A stretch of DNA of 64,000 nt from Terriglobales bacterium (GCA_035487355.1 DATHMF010000031.1:62001-126000); one strand, 5' to 3'; counted from the stretch's first letter, positions 53,082-60,353 are shown. Made by a program: numbers and translations. The notes: a model not told the origin generated them from the sequence alone.

Positions 53082-53636
53082 ATGTTCAAGATTCGAGTAA
53101 TCCTGTTTGTTTTGATAATCGTCTGCGGAAAAGCGTGGGCGCTGGATCAATTTGCAGGGATCAAATGCGGAGCCGATATTCCCAAGTCTTTGCTTGGGAA
53201 ACACGACTCCAATGAACCCGTGGTTGTGCTCGAAAAACGGCACAAGGATTTGGGTCTGAAAGATTTGGGTGGAACCGAGATTTCTGATCGCTTGTTCCTG
53301 TCTTCGTGGCAGATTTGCGGAAGCGAGTACGAACTGCTGGTGAATACGAAAAGCGGACTGATTCGCGACGTGCTTCCATTTCCCTCTCATGCAGCAACCT
53401 CGCCCATGTTCATAGGCACGTGTCAAGCGGATGGAAAAGAAGTACCCGGGTCAGTCGTCGCAGTGCTGAATAATAGCGCCGGATCCAACGCGAGAGATGA
53501 AAAACTGGCCAAAACCATGCTCAAGGCCACGGCTGCGTGGAAGATAGACGAGACCAAAGAGAAGTTTGCCAAGCAATCAACGCAAAATCTTGAATGCCCA
53601 CTCAGCGGAATCGTTACGCTGGATGGCGGCCCCTAG
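53082..53636 (+). CDS. Secreted hypothetical protein (184 residues)
   Basis: A signal peptide (MFKIRVILFVLIIVCGKAWA) precedes a mature domain with four cysteines (AGIKCGADIPKSL, WQICGSEYEL, FIGTCQADGKE, NLECPLSG) that may form disulphides. The start at 53082 removes an upstream in-frame extension without a signal. The family is not recognised. It is the last gene before the cassette-like array; its stop is followed within a few bases by a degenerate copy of the array repeat. Confidence 0.7.
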   Translation: MFKIRVILFVLIIVCGKAWALDQFAGIKCGADIPKSLLGKHDSNEPVVVLEKRHKDLGLKDLGGTEISDRLFLSSWQICGSEYELLVNTKSGLIRDVLPFPSHAATSPMFIGTCQADGKEVPGSVVAVLNNSAGSNARDEKLAKTMLKATAAWKIDETKEKFAKQSTQNLECPLSGIVTLDGGP

Positions 53637-53668
53637 GACGCTCATGGCTGCGGAAAGCGACACTGGAT

Positions 53669-53715
53669 TCTAATGCACTGACTTGGCGTAACATCGCCAT
53701 TCCACTCATTGGCTG
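53669..53715 (+). repeat. Cassette-boundary repeat A
   Basis: CTGGATTCTAATGCACTGAC is followed by TT-GGCGTAACATCGCCAT and CCACTCATTGG. The first 40 bases are almost identical to 54453-54492. CCACTCA (53702-53708) can pair with TGAGTGG (53720-53726). Confidence 0.75.
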
Positions 53716-53824
53716 GTTCTGAGTGGTATAGCCTGCTTACACCAATCATGCTCTAAAATGCAGTATGGGATGTCTAACACCGGATTGGCAACAACCACGC
53801 CCAAGCTGGGAAGAGGCACGAACG

Positions 53825-54400
53825 ATGTGTCAGCGGGTTCCGTTAACACCTGTCCAGCTAACGTCAGGCATATTTAACGACGTCCTAGCAAGCCTGCGAG
53901 AGTCTCACTCCAATGGAGGAGCAGTTCTAGCTGCATTCCGTATCTCCTCCGACGATTGTTTTGACTGGTATGCTTCGCGAAACCGTCTATTAGAAGACAG
54001 CATACTGGTATCCCTTCTGTCCCGTCCCGAGGTCCGACTGGCACTACCCGAACTCATGATTCCATCTGAGGCAGACCTCATTGTGAACCCACCGCCTTGC
54101 CCCATTGGTGCTCAGGTCTTCAGTATGGAAAGTCCGTTCCTGTTCGACGGTAGGTTGGCACAGTGTCTTCATTCAGGAGGAGCTTACTGGCACAAACGCG
54201 GCGATGGAAAGGAAGAAAAACAACTCGCCCTCCATTTCTGCGAAGCAGCTTTCGATCTGAGGTTTTCGGAAATACAGTTCTACGTTAGCTACAACGCGTG
54301 GACTCGCTGGTTTTATAACGTCGCGTGGGATTGGACATCAATTCTGTTCGACCGTAACCTGCGAACGCTCTGGATTTTAGCTGTTACCGATACTGACTGA
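53825..54400 (+). CDS. Hypothetical cassette-like protein (191 residues)
   Basis: The start MCQRVPLTPVQL at 53825 lies eight bases after AAGAGG; an ATG at 53765 in the same frame would add 20 residues. The product is soluble, with WYASRNRLLEDSILVSLLSR, ALPELMIPSEADLIVNPPPC and a Trp-rich C-terminus (YNAWTRWFYNVAWDWTSILF). There is no known domain. It is bracketed by near-identical direct repeats, so it is the clearest single cassette unit in the array (about 790 bases). Confidence 0.65.
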   Translation: MCQRVPLTPVQLTSGIFNDVLASLRESHSNGGAVLAAFRISSDDCFDWYASRNRLLEDSILVSLLSRPEVRLALPELMIPSEADLIVNPPPCPIGAQVFSMESPFLFDGRLAQCLHSGGAYWHKRGDGKEEKQLALHFCEAAFDLRFSEIQFYVSYNAWTRWFYNVAWDWTSILFDRNLRTLWILAVTDTD

Positions 54401-54422
54401 AACCGTGTGGCTGGTCCACTGC

Positions 54423-54501
54423 TGGCGAAATATCGCCATAGCACTCGTTGACGCTGGATTCTAATGCACTGACTTCGCGTAACATCGCCATTGCGCCAGC
54501 A
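54423..54501 (+). repeat. Cassette-boundary repeats B1 and B2 (tandem)
   Basis: B1: GGCGAAATATCGCCATAGC then ACTCGTTGACGCTGG. B2: GATTCTAATGCACTGACTTC then GCGTAACATCGCCATT. B1 and B2 are joined, so two repeat units stand side by side with no gene between. Confidence 0.75.
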
Positions 54502-54547
54502 ATCCGTCCAGGCGGTGAAATCCAGCTACGCAGCTACAATTGGCATC

Positions 54548-54820
54548 ATGGCACTTTTCACCGTAATCCTGGAGTTCGATGGCGGTACCTATATTTCGCA
54601 ATTCCGCGCCGCCTCTGCGCAAACCGCAGCCGTGAAACATGCTGCTCAGTTGGTCGGCAACGAGGCGGTCGGCAGACTCGCCACCAGGAAACGTATCGCC
54701 CATGGTTTATCCTCCGACCGGCCAGTCGCAATTGAGGGTGTGCGCAACGTCTGGTGCTGTTCTATCTCGATTGGCAAAAGGTTCGCGTTAGTAAACATCG
54801 TTGCCACATCTGAAGCGTAG
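54548..54820 (+). CDS. Small hypothetical cassette-like protein (90 residues)
   Basis: The product starts MALFTVILEFDGGTYISQFR, then AASAQTAAVKHAAQLVGNEA and VRNVWCCSISIGKRFALVNI. The pattern of alternating strands and one helix suggests a compact alpha/beta fold. Function unknown. Repeat C begins nine bases after its stop codon. Confidence 0.65.
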   Translation: MALFTVILEFDGGTYISQFRAASAQTAAVKHAAQLVGNEAVGRLATRKRIAHGLSSDRPVAIEGVRNVWCCSISIGKRFALVNIVATSEA

Positions 54821-54826
54821 GGTGGG

Positions 54827-54868
54827 GCATAACATCGCCGTATCGACTCATTGCGGATTTCTGAGATC
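54827..54868 (+). repeat. Cassette-boundary repeat C
   Basis: GCATAACATCGCC, then GTATCGACTCATTG and GATTTCTGAGATC. CTCA and TGAG can pair around the ATTGCGG loop. Confidence 0.7.
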
Positions 54869-54881
54869 GCGGTACAAAACC

Positions 54882-55256
54882 CTATATCGCATCATCAAAG
54901 TAATCTCGCGCCTTATAAGAAGTGCGAGGTGTTCTGCCTTTCCATTTGTCGAAAATTCTCGCAAGCTCCATGCCGCTCACTGAGATGAACTTCGGCCATA
55001 TCTCTTGCTTGTTCGGTGTTGGATAACCCAGAAGGTTGTTGAACGAGTTGTTGATTGCCCGCACAACGGACTCGTCGGCTTCATTAAGTTTGGGCCAACA
55101 CAGGAGAACCTGCCTTACCTCATCCCGTGTGAGACCAAATATGGTCCCGAACTCCCACTCCGGAAAGAATGGACCCTCTACGGCTGCGTGCAGACACTCT
55201 CGTACTATCTCGCGTTCTCTCTCGTCCAGATTGGCTAATGACACTATGCGGCCCAT
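54882..55256 (-). CDS. Hypothetical cassette-like protein (124 residues)
   Basis: The product is soluble: MGRIVSLANLDEREREIVRE, CLHAAVEGPFFPEWEFGTIF, GLTRDEVRQVLLCWP, LLGYPTPNKQEIWPKFISVS and C-terminal ARIFDKWKGRTPR. I know no named domain. It is reversed relative to most genes of the array and lies between repeat C and a degenerate copy at 55331. Confidence 0.65.
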   Translation of the reverse strand: MGRIVSLANLDEREREIVRECLHAAVEGPFFPEWEFGTIFGLTRDEVRQVLLCWPKLNEADESVVRAINNSFNNLLGYPTPNKQEIWPKFISVSGMELARIFDKWKGRTPRTSYKARDYFDDAI

Positions 55257-55330
55257 TAATGACTGATTTTACTCACGTTTCGATGACTTTCCAGGGAGCT
55301 CTTGCACTCACATCCGGACTAACTGTTGCA

Positions 55331-55357
55331 GAATCGCCTTTACGCTCACGACGCAGT
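55331..55357 (+). repeat. Cassette-boundary repeat, degenerate copy
   Basis: AGAATCGCCTTTACGCTCAC then GACGC aligns with the ATCGCC, CACTCATTG and GAC parts of the consensus. Its closest relative is the copy at 57511. Confidence 0.45.
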
Positions 55358-55441
55358 CAATGAGCGCTATCGCCTGTTCTCAACAGTTACGCAAATCCTC
55401 TCTCTCCATCTCCATCTCCGCTTGTTTACAATAGATTCCGC

Positions 55442-55750
55442 ATGGAGCGAATTCCGAGGATTATTCCGCCGCGCTCAAGAGTTCGGTTGGTCCGCGCTGA
55501 TCGGACGACCCGTGAATGGCAGAAGGAAATTGGTCGCCAGTTCCGCGTCGGCTACTACCGTCGCCAAGACCGCCTTGACTGCATCTGGTTGGTGAACGAG
55601 AAAGGCGAATATGAGCAAACCACTGACCGCGATAGCCTTCTACGCTACTTCGCAATCGAGAGGCTAACAGATGAACGTGATTACTACGGCGTGCACAAGC
55701 GAAAGCTCGGACCGCTGAGAAGGAAGCAGAGTCGTAGAGCCTCAAAGTAA
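55442..55750 (+). CDS. Small basic hypothetical protein (102 residues)
   Basis: The product is rich in Arg and Lys: MERIPRIIPPRSRVRLVRAD, FRVGYYRRQDRLDCIWLVNE, YEQTTDRDSLLRYFAIERLT, ending in KLGPLRRKQSRRASK. It has the look of a nucleic-acid-binding or ribosome-associated small protein, but no family is recognised. Repeat D starts about six bases past the stop codon. Confidence 0.65.
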   Translation: MERIPRIIPPRSRVRLVRADRTTREWQKEIGRQFRVGYYRRQDRLDCIWLVNEKGEYEQTTDRDSLLRYFAIERLTDERDYYGVHKRKLGPLRRKQSRRASK

Positions 55751-55756
55751 CTGTTG

Positions 55757-55783
55757 AAACATCGCCCTAGCACCCATAACTCG
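55757..55783 (+). repeat. Cassette-boundary repeat D
   Basis: AAACATCGCCCTAGCACCCA then TAACTCG. It lies in the 41-base gap between the stop of the plus-strand gene at 55750 and the stop of the minus-strand gene at 55792. Confidence 0.65.
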
Positions 55784-55791
55784 AAATTTCA

Positions 55792-56058
55792 TCAATTGCC
55801 AGACGTCCAGCGACCCTTGCCAAGCGAGAACAAGAGATAGTCAGTCGCCGCGTCTGCCAAATCCGAGAACACCTGAACGCACTGGTATTGCGCGTCTCTG
55901 GTGCACCAACCAACTCTGTATCCTCGGTCTTCTTCGGCGATGAAAGTAGACGGAGTGAATCGCTTGTCGTAGGATTCACCCAGTAACGCTCTGACCGTTT
56001 CTGGGTGTTCACGAAGGTATTTCGCAATGTCGGAAGCCGGAAGCTCGGAGATGGCCAT
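55792..56058 (-). CDS. Small hypothetical cassette-like protein (88 residues)
   Basis: The product starts MAISELPASDIAKYLREHPE and contains VRALLGESYDKRFTPSTFIA, EEDRGYRVGWCTRDAQYQCV and ATDYLLFSLGKGRW. It is acidic N-terminally and soluble. Family unknown. It is reversed relative to most genes of the array. Confidence 0.65.
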   Translation of the reverse strand: MAISELPASDIAKYLREHPETVRALLGESYDKRFTPSTFIAEEDRGYRVGWCTRDAQYQCVQVFSDLADAATDYLLFSLGKGRWTSGN

Positions 56059-56179
56059 TGCGGCTGCGACTCCTATGCGCTGAACCCTGAATCCGTCAGG
56101 GACCTGTCAATGTTTAGTCTTCTTCTCCAACTCCACATTTGATGAATCGTACCATCTCGCGAGGGTGACGGAATAATTG

Positions 56180-56229
56180 TCGTAACATCGCCTTGTCACT
56201 CATTGAGCTGCGAATGCGGGCGGTTGGCA
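56180..56229 (+). repeat. Cassette-boundary repeat E
   Basis: CGTAACATCGCCTTGTCACT, CATTGAG, then GCGGGCGGTTGGC. This copy can form a two-arm pairing: AAC with GTT and CGCC with GGCG, with short unpaired spacers, around an inner CTCATTGAG hairpin. It is the most attC-like of all copies. Confidence 0.65.
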
Positions 56230-56317
56230 AAACCTATCGTTAACTCTGGCTCTCCTTGGTCCTTGCCGAACTCAAGACTGTGATGTGCGTGGTAGCCGGG
56301 GTTCTTCCCGGTACGTG

Positions 56318-56410
56318 GCGCAATCCAAACCGCCTTCCTGTCCCGCTGACCGCCCGGTTGACGATATCATTGCCGAGGTCAATAAGCAGCAATCCAAAAA
56401 GGCAAACCGC
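56318..56410 (+). pseudogene. Copied 5' fragment of the downstream TPR gene
   Basis: The bases encode VAQSKPPSCPADRPVDDIIA, EVNKQQSKKANR. They match residues about 17-48 of the gene at 56910 with only a few base changes over about 93 bases. The fragment lacks its own start and signal peptide and is cut off at the GCAAACCGC join. It is a truncated duplicate lying before the next gene. Confidence 0.75.
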
Positions 56411-56434
56411 GATCTTTGGGGAAAGAGGCCCGTG

Positions 56435-56824
56435 ATGGGAGCAGATTTGAAAGTAGAGTTCAAGCGCAAGAAGAACTCTGTCAGCTATGAGCAGCTCAAC
56501 CTTAATTTGACGGAGCTATCGGATATCGCATACGAGTTGGATGTCACTCCACTGGATGAGATGATCTCCATAGGTGAGGAGGAGGTCGAGCAGGCCGCCG
56601 CCGTAGAGGGAATGACTCCCGCTGCCGTGCGTAAGAAAATGCTGAAGCGGTTTGCTCCCGAGGAACCATTGGCGTCAGTAGAAGCCCTGGTCGCGTATTT
56701 AAGAAAGAAAAAGAATGTCATGGATGATCAAGAGTTGGCTCTCAGACAACTGGAAGCGCTGCTTCCTCTTTTGCAAGACGCCAAACAGAATGGTGTCGAA
56801 GTGCGCTTGCGGTATTTCTTATGA
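56435..56824 (+). CDS. Hypothetical cassette-like protein (129 residues)
   Basis: ATG 56435 is preceded by GAAAGAGG. The product starts MGADLKVEFKRKKNSVSYEQ and contains LTELSDIAYELDVTPLDEMI, EEEVEQAAAVEGMTPAAVRK and LRQLEALLPLLQDAKQNGVE. It is acidic and mostly helical. The frame stays open upstream (to 56285) only because it runs through the copied TPR-gene fragment, so the shorter start is chosen. Function unknown. Confidence 0.65.
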   Translation: MGADLKVEFKRKKNSVSYEQLNLNLTELSDIAYELDVTPLDEMISIGEEEVEQAAAVEGMTPAAVRKKMLKRFAPEEPLASVEALVAYLRKKKNVMDDQELALRQLEALLPLLQDAKQNGVEVRLRYFL

Positions 56825-56909
56825 AGCGACCAGTGAGTTGCAGGTAAGCGTCCGGAAAGTCTTTAATCACCCACAAGTTGAGTACCAATATTGGCGCTAC
56901 AATGACCGC

Positions 56910-57503
56910 ATGCACATGCGATACGCTTTAGCTATGGTTGTCGTGAGCGCAGCAATGTTGGCGCAATCCAAACCGCCTTCCTGTCCCGCTGGCCTCCCGG
57001 TTGACGATATCATTGCTGAGGTCAATAAGCAGCAATCCAAGAAGGCAAACCGCAATACCAACCCTTTGCCCGGGACTATCTGTATCGGGGGGTTGTGCTT
57101 CGGCCATTCAAGACTGCCAAAAACGGCTCCAGAACCTGCGCCACGAGGCGAAACGCCCAGCGACGCAAACACGAGCTCCAGCCGTTCAAACACGATTCCC
57201 GTGGACGAGTGCGACGACAAGATGGAGACGGCGTTTAAGGCCGCTCACAACGTGGATGTTGGCGACTACTACTTCGAACAGAAGAACTATCACGGAGCAT
57301 TGCTGCGCTACAACGATGCGCTCGAAGAAAAACCTGGGGATATTGCCATTCATGTTCGCCTGGGGCGGGTTTTTGAGAAACTGAACCAGCTTCCGCAAGC
57401 CATCGAGCAATACAAGACGGCGCAGACGCTCGATGGTCCGGAGAAGTGGTCCGATGAAGCTAAGGCGGCCCTACTGCGTCTTCAGAGCCCCTCAGCTTTG
57501 TAA
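56910..57503 (+). CDS. Secreted TPR protein (197 residues)
   Basis: A signal peptide (MHMRYALAMVVVSAAMLAQ) leads to a Ser/Pro linker and two or three TPR helices at the C-terminus (YYFEQKNYHGALLRYNDALE, IAIHVRLGRVFEKLNQLPQA, IEQYKTAQTLDGPEKWSDEA). Such short exported TPR proteins bind partner proteins in the periplasm. The first 50 codons are duplicated as a fragment at 56318-56410. A degenerate boundary repeat begins about seven bases after its stop. Confidence 0.75.
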   Translation: MHMRYALAMVVVSAAMLAQSKPPSCPAGLPVDDIIAEVNKQQSKKANRNTNPLPGTICIGGLCFGHSRLPKTAPEPAPRGETPSDANTSSSRSNTIPVDECDDKMETAFKAAHNVDVGDYYFEQKNYHGALLRYNDALEEKPGDIAIHVRLGRVFEKLNQLPQAIEQYKTAQTLDGPEKWSDEAKAALLRLQSPSAL

Positions 57504-57510
57504 GTGTTGA

Positions 57511-57538
57511 TCAATCGCGATTACGCTCACAACCCGGC
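57511..57538 (+). repeat. Cassette-boundary repeat, degenerate copy
   Basis: ATCAATCGCGATTACGCTCA then CAACCCGG aligns with the ATCGCC, CACTCAT and AACCCC parts of copies G and H. Confidence 0.45.
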
Positions 57539-57582
57539 CAAAACCATTGGTTCGGCTAAGCATTTCGCTTACGATAGCGAGC

Positions 57583-57834
57583 ATGGAACAGAAAACCTAC
57601 AGCATCAGCGTCCGTCTAAAGCGGACCAAGATCGAGTATGCGTTCGTGTCGGTTCCTGTGGACGGGAACGTGATGGAGCCAGACCCGGAGGACGCGACCA
57701 AGCTCAGGGTGAACAGTGAAAAGGTCTTTGAAGCTGCCAAGCGCATGGGAGCTGAAACGGCCATTCTTTGGGCACAGGAAGGAGAATCTTTGATTGAGAT
57801 TCACCCGTGGCAGACCGCACCACCTCGCGCTTGA
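57583..57834 (+). CDS. Small hypothetical cassette-like protein (83 residues)
   Basis: The product starts MEQKTYSISVRLKRTKIEYA, then FVSVPVDGNVMEPDPEDATK and AKRMGAETAILWAQEGESLI, ending near HPWQTAPPRA. It is a small alpha/beta-like protein with no recognised domain. Repeat G begins about nine bases after its stop. Confidence 0.65.
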   Translation: MEQKTYSISVRLKRTKIEYAFVSVPVDGNVMEPDPEDATKLRVNSEKVFEAAKRMGAETAILWAQEGESLIEIHPWQTAPPRA

Positions 57835-57840
57835 TTGCTG

Positions 57841-57880
57841 GCCTAACATCGCCATATCATTCATGACCCGAGTTCGAGGC
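57841..57880 (+). repeat. Cassette-boundary repeat G
   Basis: GCCTAACATCGCCATATCAT, then TCATGACCCGAGTTCGAGGC. Together with copy H it defines the right half of the consensus. GCCTAAC fits the integron R'' pattern RYYYAAC. Confidence 0.75.
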
Positions 57881-57916
57881 TTCTACCATCACAGCGCAAT
57901 TTGTTGCTAGAGTTTG

Positions 57917-58162
57917 TCAGGCTTTTTTAATCAAGCGGGCAATCCAGACCAAAATTACCGCCCCAACAAATGCCACGATGATGGAACCTATGATGCCGCC
58001 TCCCGGCCAGATTCCCAACAGCCCAAAGACCCAGCCGCCCACAACGCCGCCCAGGATTCCGAGAATGATATCCACCAGTACGCCGTAGCCCCTGCCCTTC
58101 ATAACCAGGCCGGCAAGCCAACCGGCAATCAGTCCAACCACAATCCAAACGATGAATCCCAT
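57917..58162 (-). CDS. GlsB/YeaQ/YmgE family membrane protein
   Basis: The 81-residue product has three hydrophobic helices with glycine zippers (MGFIVWIVVGLIAGWLAGLV, IILGILGGVVGGWVFGLLGI, GSIIVAFVGAVILVWIARL). It matches the transglycosylase-associated/GlsB family, small membrane proteins linked to stress; molecular role unclear. It is the only array gene with a known family, is reversed relative to the repeat direction, and is flanked by repeats G and H. Confidence 0.88.
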   Translation of the reverse strand: MGFIVWIVVGLIAGWLAGLVMKGRGYGVLVDIILGILGGVVGGWVFGLLGIWPGGGIIGSIIVAFVGAVILVWIARLIKKA

Positions 58163-58303
58163 GCTTATCCTCCTTGCTGCGACTTCAGATGCGGTCTTCT
58201 CATCCTGCTAGCCGAGAAGCCTCGGTGATCATCGAGGCAAAGCATAACAGCGCAGGATTGACGGTGCAAGAACTGTGGAAACGGGAGGGGATTTGCTCAA
58301 CTG

Positions 58304-58343
58304 TCGTAACATCGCCATAGTACTCATAACCCCAGTTCAAGGC
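58304..58343 (+). repeat. Cassette-boundary repeat H
   Basis: TCGTAACATCGCCATAGTAC, then TCATAACCCCAGTTCAAGGC. It is the right-most copy. Seventeen bases further on, CCGGACGCTTACCT (58360-58373) is the exact complement of AGGTAAGCGTCCGG at 56842-56855. Confidence 0.75.
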
Positions 58344-58375
58344 ATCAGCACGGTGCCGGCCGGACGCTTACCTCA

Positions 58376-58890
58376 GAAGTGATATCACGTTGGTATCAAA
58401 ACATCGACTTCTTGGATACTACAAGCCATAATTTTGCCAGACGTGTGTCTCCGTCAGGCATTCAAGAATGCCGGGCTTTGGCCCGGAGCGCGAAGCGAGC
58501 GCCGAGTCGCGCGAGCGGAGCGCGAGGGCATAGCGGATAACCGCGGAGCCCTTAGAAGTGAAGAAGGTTCTTTGAAAACTTATTTGCGATGCGGGATTCT
58601 GAGGACTGGTACGAGTACTTCCAGCAAGTCTCCACACCGACCTCGACTTTCCCCGCCAAATACGCGGCAATCAACGTTGTTTTTAGGGCTCCACCCACTT
58701 GCTGCAAGTACCCCATCGTCCAAGACTTGAGCGGCCAAAGTGATCGCACTTCACCTGAGAACTGAGAACCGGGAACTGCTTCAGCAAGTCCCCTACCCCG
58801 AATTGATTTTCGCCAGTAATGATGCGGGTCAGACGTGGTTTTTGGCACGCCCGACCCCTGCTAGCAAGTGGGTGGGGGTGCCGCCGGATT
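58376..58890 (+). repeat. Long dispersed intergenic repeat, copy 3
   Basis: Blocks shared with 1545-1935 include TGATATCACGTTGGTATCAA, GATTGATTTTCGCCAGTAAT and TGCTAGCAAGTGGGTGGG. Blocks shared with 27528-27925 include CAAATACGCGGC, GTTGTTTTTAG and GCAAGTACCCCATC. A GAGCCCTTAG-type repeat is nested at 58484-58556. No gene is supported in 58163-58913. Confidence 0.75.
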
Positions 58891-58913
58891 TCGGGATTTC
58901 CAGCGAACGGGAA

Positions 58914-60020
58914 CTACTTGGACGGGGACACCCAGGTGATGTCGCGCAGATACTTCATATTCTGCACGTCAACCACGCCGATCCGGTTCTGATCATCGGC
59001 ACTGACATAAGCCGTTTTGCCATCGGGCGAGAGCACGATAGCGGCCGAGCGGAAGGGAAGTTCCACGGTGCGGACGATTTTGTTTTGGTCGAGGTCTACT
59101 TCAGGAAAGGTAAGCGATCCGCTGGTGTAAGCGCGCCGCGCCGCTTCATTGACCGCAATCATGATGGGCGGGGATGTGGAAGCCCCCTTGGGATAAGCCG
59201 TAGTGACCGTGGAGCGCGGACTGATTTCGGTGATGGTTTCTGTAGCAGGCGAGGCTACCCACAGGCGCTCCTCTTTTTCAGAAAATGCCATGCCCTGCGG
59301 GGTGCCATCCACGGTGAGCACGGCGGCTATGCGGCGCACTTTGGGATCGTAAAAAATAAGATTGTTCTTGCGGGCGGAAAGGGCAATGGCTATACGCGTA
59401 CCATCACTGCTGGCGGCCACACTACGAGGGGCGCTCCAGGCGCGCAAATCGTAGAGTTGCACCGTCGATTCAACAATTCCCATGGGCTGCGCCGGGAAGA
59501 TTTCAAGCTTGGGATGAACCTCGTCTATGCCACCGCTGATTACGATGACGCCATCCAGGGTCTGCGACCAGGCAAGATCATGAGGATGAGGCTGTACCTC
59601 GCGCTCAGAGTGCACGGTCAAATCACCGGAAAAAATATGTAACCGGGAATCATTCTGCACTAAGGCAAAGAGAGTATCCCCTGGCCCAAAAGTCAGCGCC
59701 ATAACTGCAGAAGGCAGCCTGGTCATGGACCGTGCGTGTCCATTTTCCGTGGAAAAGACGCGCAGGGTCCCATCGAGAGCTCCAGAGGCCAGCAGTTTTC
59801 CATCGCCGGAGATGGCCAGCGAGCGACTGGAGGTTCCGGCGATAACCGGCACAGGGGCAGGCTCGTTGGAGTGAAAAATCTGGGATGCCAGCCACAGCGC
59901 AGCCAGAACAAATACAACGACAACGGCGATGATCAACCACCAGTTGGTTTTGACCCGCCGGAGCGAGGGAGTACCCTTGCCTTGTAGACGCTGAGGCTCT
60001 CGGTAAACGGTTCCACCCAT
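58914..60020 (-). CDS. Membrane-anchored beta-propeller protein
   Basis: The 368-residue product has a short cytoplasmic N-terminus, one helix (WWLIIAVVVVFVLAALWLAS) and then WD40/YncE-like blades (RSLAVSG-like RSLAISGDGKLLASGALDG, RSVAASSDGTRIAIALSA, AAIVLSPDGKTAYVSADDQN). The propeller should face the periplasm. Its role is probably protein binding or scaffolding; no enzyme motif is seen. It ends about 24 bases past a dispersed repeat and is the only gene between the array and the cold-shock gene. Confidence 0.82.
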   Translation of the reverse strand: MGGTVYREPQRLQGKGTPSLRRVKTNWWLIIAVVVVFVLAALWLASQIFHSNEPAPVPVIAGTSSRSLAISGDGKLLASGALDGTLRVFSTENGHARSMTRLPSAVMALTFGPGDTLFALVQNDSRLHIFSGDLTVHSEREVQPHPHDLAWSQTLDGVIVISGGIDEVHPKLEIFPAQPMGIVESTVQLYDLRAWSAPRSVAASSDGTRIAIALSARKNNLIFYDPKVRRIAAVLTVDGTPQGMAFSEKEERLWVASPATETITEISPRSTVTTAYPKGASTSPPIMIAVNEAARRAYTSGSLTFPEVDLDQNKIVRTVELPFRSAAIVLSPDGKTAYVSADDQNRIGVVDVQNMKYLRDITWVSPSK

Positions 60021-60078
60021 TGGGGAGAGTATACGATGGAGACACTCTCAGGGAAACCGCTCAGGAGGCCATGTCCTT

Positions 60079-60112
60079 CAAAACAAAACCCAGACCCTAT
60101 TGAGGACTGGGT
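60079..60112 (-). terminator. Rho-independent terminator of the cold-shock gene
   Basis: On the minus strand ACCCAGTCCT pairs with AGGGTCTGGGT around CAAT and is followed by TTTTGTTTT. It lies about 30 bases after the cold-shock stop codon. Confidence 0.8.
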
Positions 60113-60140
60113 AAAAAAGGGGGGTAGACGGGGTTAATTG

Positions 60141-60353
60141 TTAATTCTGTACTTTTTGAACTTTATCGGCCTGAGGACCCTTTTGACCCTGGACAATTTC
60201 AAACTCAACCTCGTCACCTTCCTGAAGGCTCTTGTATCCCTCAGAGATGATGGCGCTGTAGTGGACGAAAACATCAGGTCCTTCGTCACGCCCGATAAAT
60301 CCAAATCCCTTCGCGTTGTTGAACCACTTAACTTTACCTTTCATTTGAGACAC
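60141..60353 (-). CDS. Cold-shock domain protein (CspA family)
   Basis: The 70-residue product has the cold-shock domain: [16 protein letters not shown] with RNP1 (KGFGFI), then RNP2 (VFVHYSAI). It binds single-stranded RNA or DNA and acts as an RNA chaperone. The start is GTG at 60353: GGAGG lies eight bases upstream of it (complement of 60362-60366), while the ATG three codons later is 17 bases away. A long leader of about 170 bases (60354-60530) without a gene precedes it, as for cold-inducible csp mRNAs. Confidence 0.95.
   Translation of the reverse strand: MSQMKGKVKWFNNAKGFGFIGRDEGPDVFVHYSAIISEGYKSLQEGDEVEFEIVQGQKGPQADKVQKVQN

Larger units (their letters stand above)
53637..58345. other. 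Cassette-like array of small genes separated by TAACATCGCC repeats
   Basis: About nine small genes on mixed strands alternate with same-direction copies of a repeat of about 40 bases (core TAACATCGCC, then semi-conserved CACTCATTG and (G/A)GTTC(N)AGGC). Clear copies start near 53689, 54430, 54480, 54830, 55757, 56183, 57844 and 58307. Degenerate ones lie near 53637, 55331 and 57511. After plus-strand genes the repeat begins 2-30 bases past the stop codon. Integron arrays look like this, but no integrase gene and no clear two-armed attC fold were found, so the nature of the array is open. Confidence 0.7.

Noticed and set aside
56285..56434. N-terminal extension of the gene at 56435
   Set aside because: It is built from the copied TPR-gene fragment and lacks a ribosome site, whereas ATG 56435 has GAAAGAGG upstream.
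53637..58345. Calling the array a proven integron
   Set aside because: No integrase gene or attI site is in the window, GTTRRRY right ends are not evident at most copies, and the fold could not be computed here.
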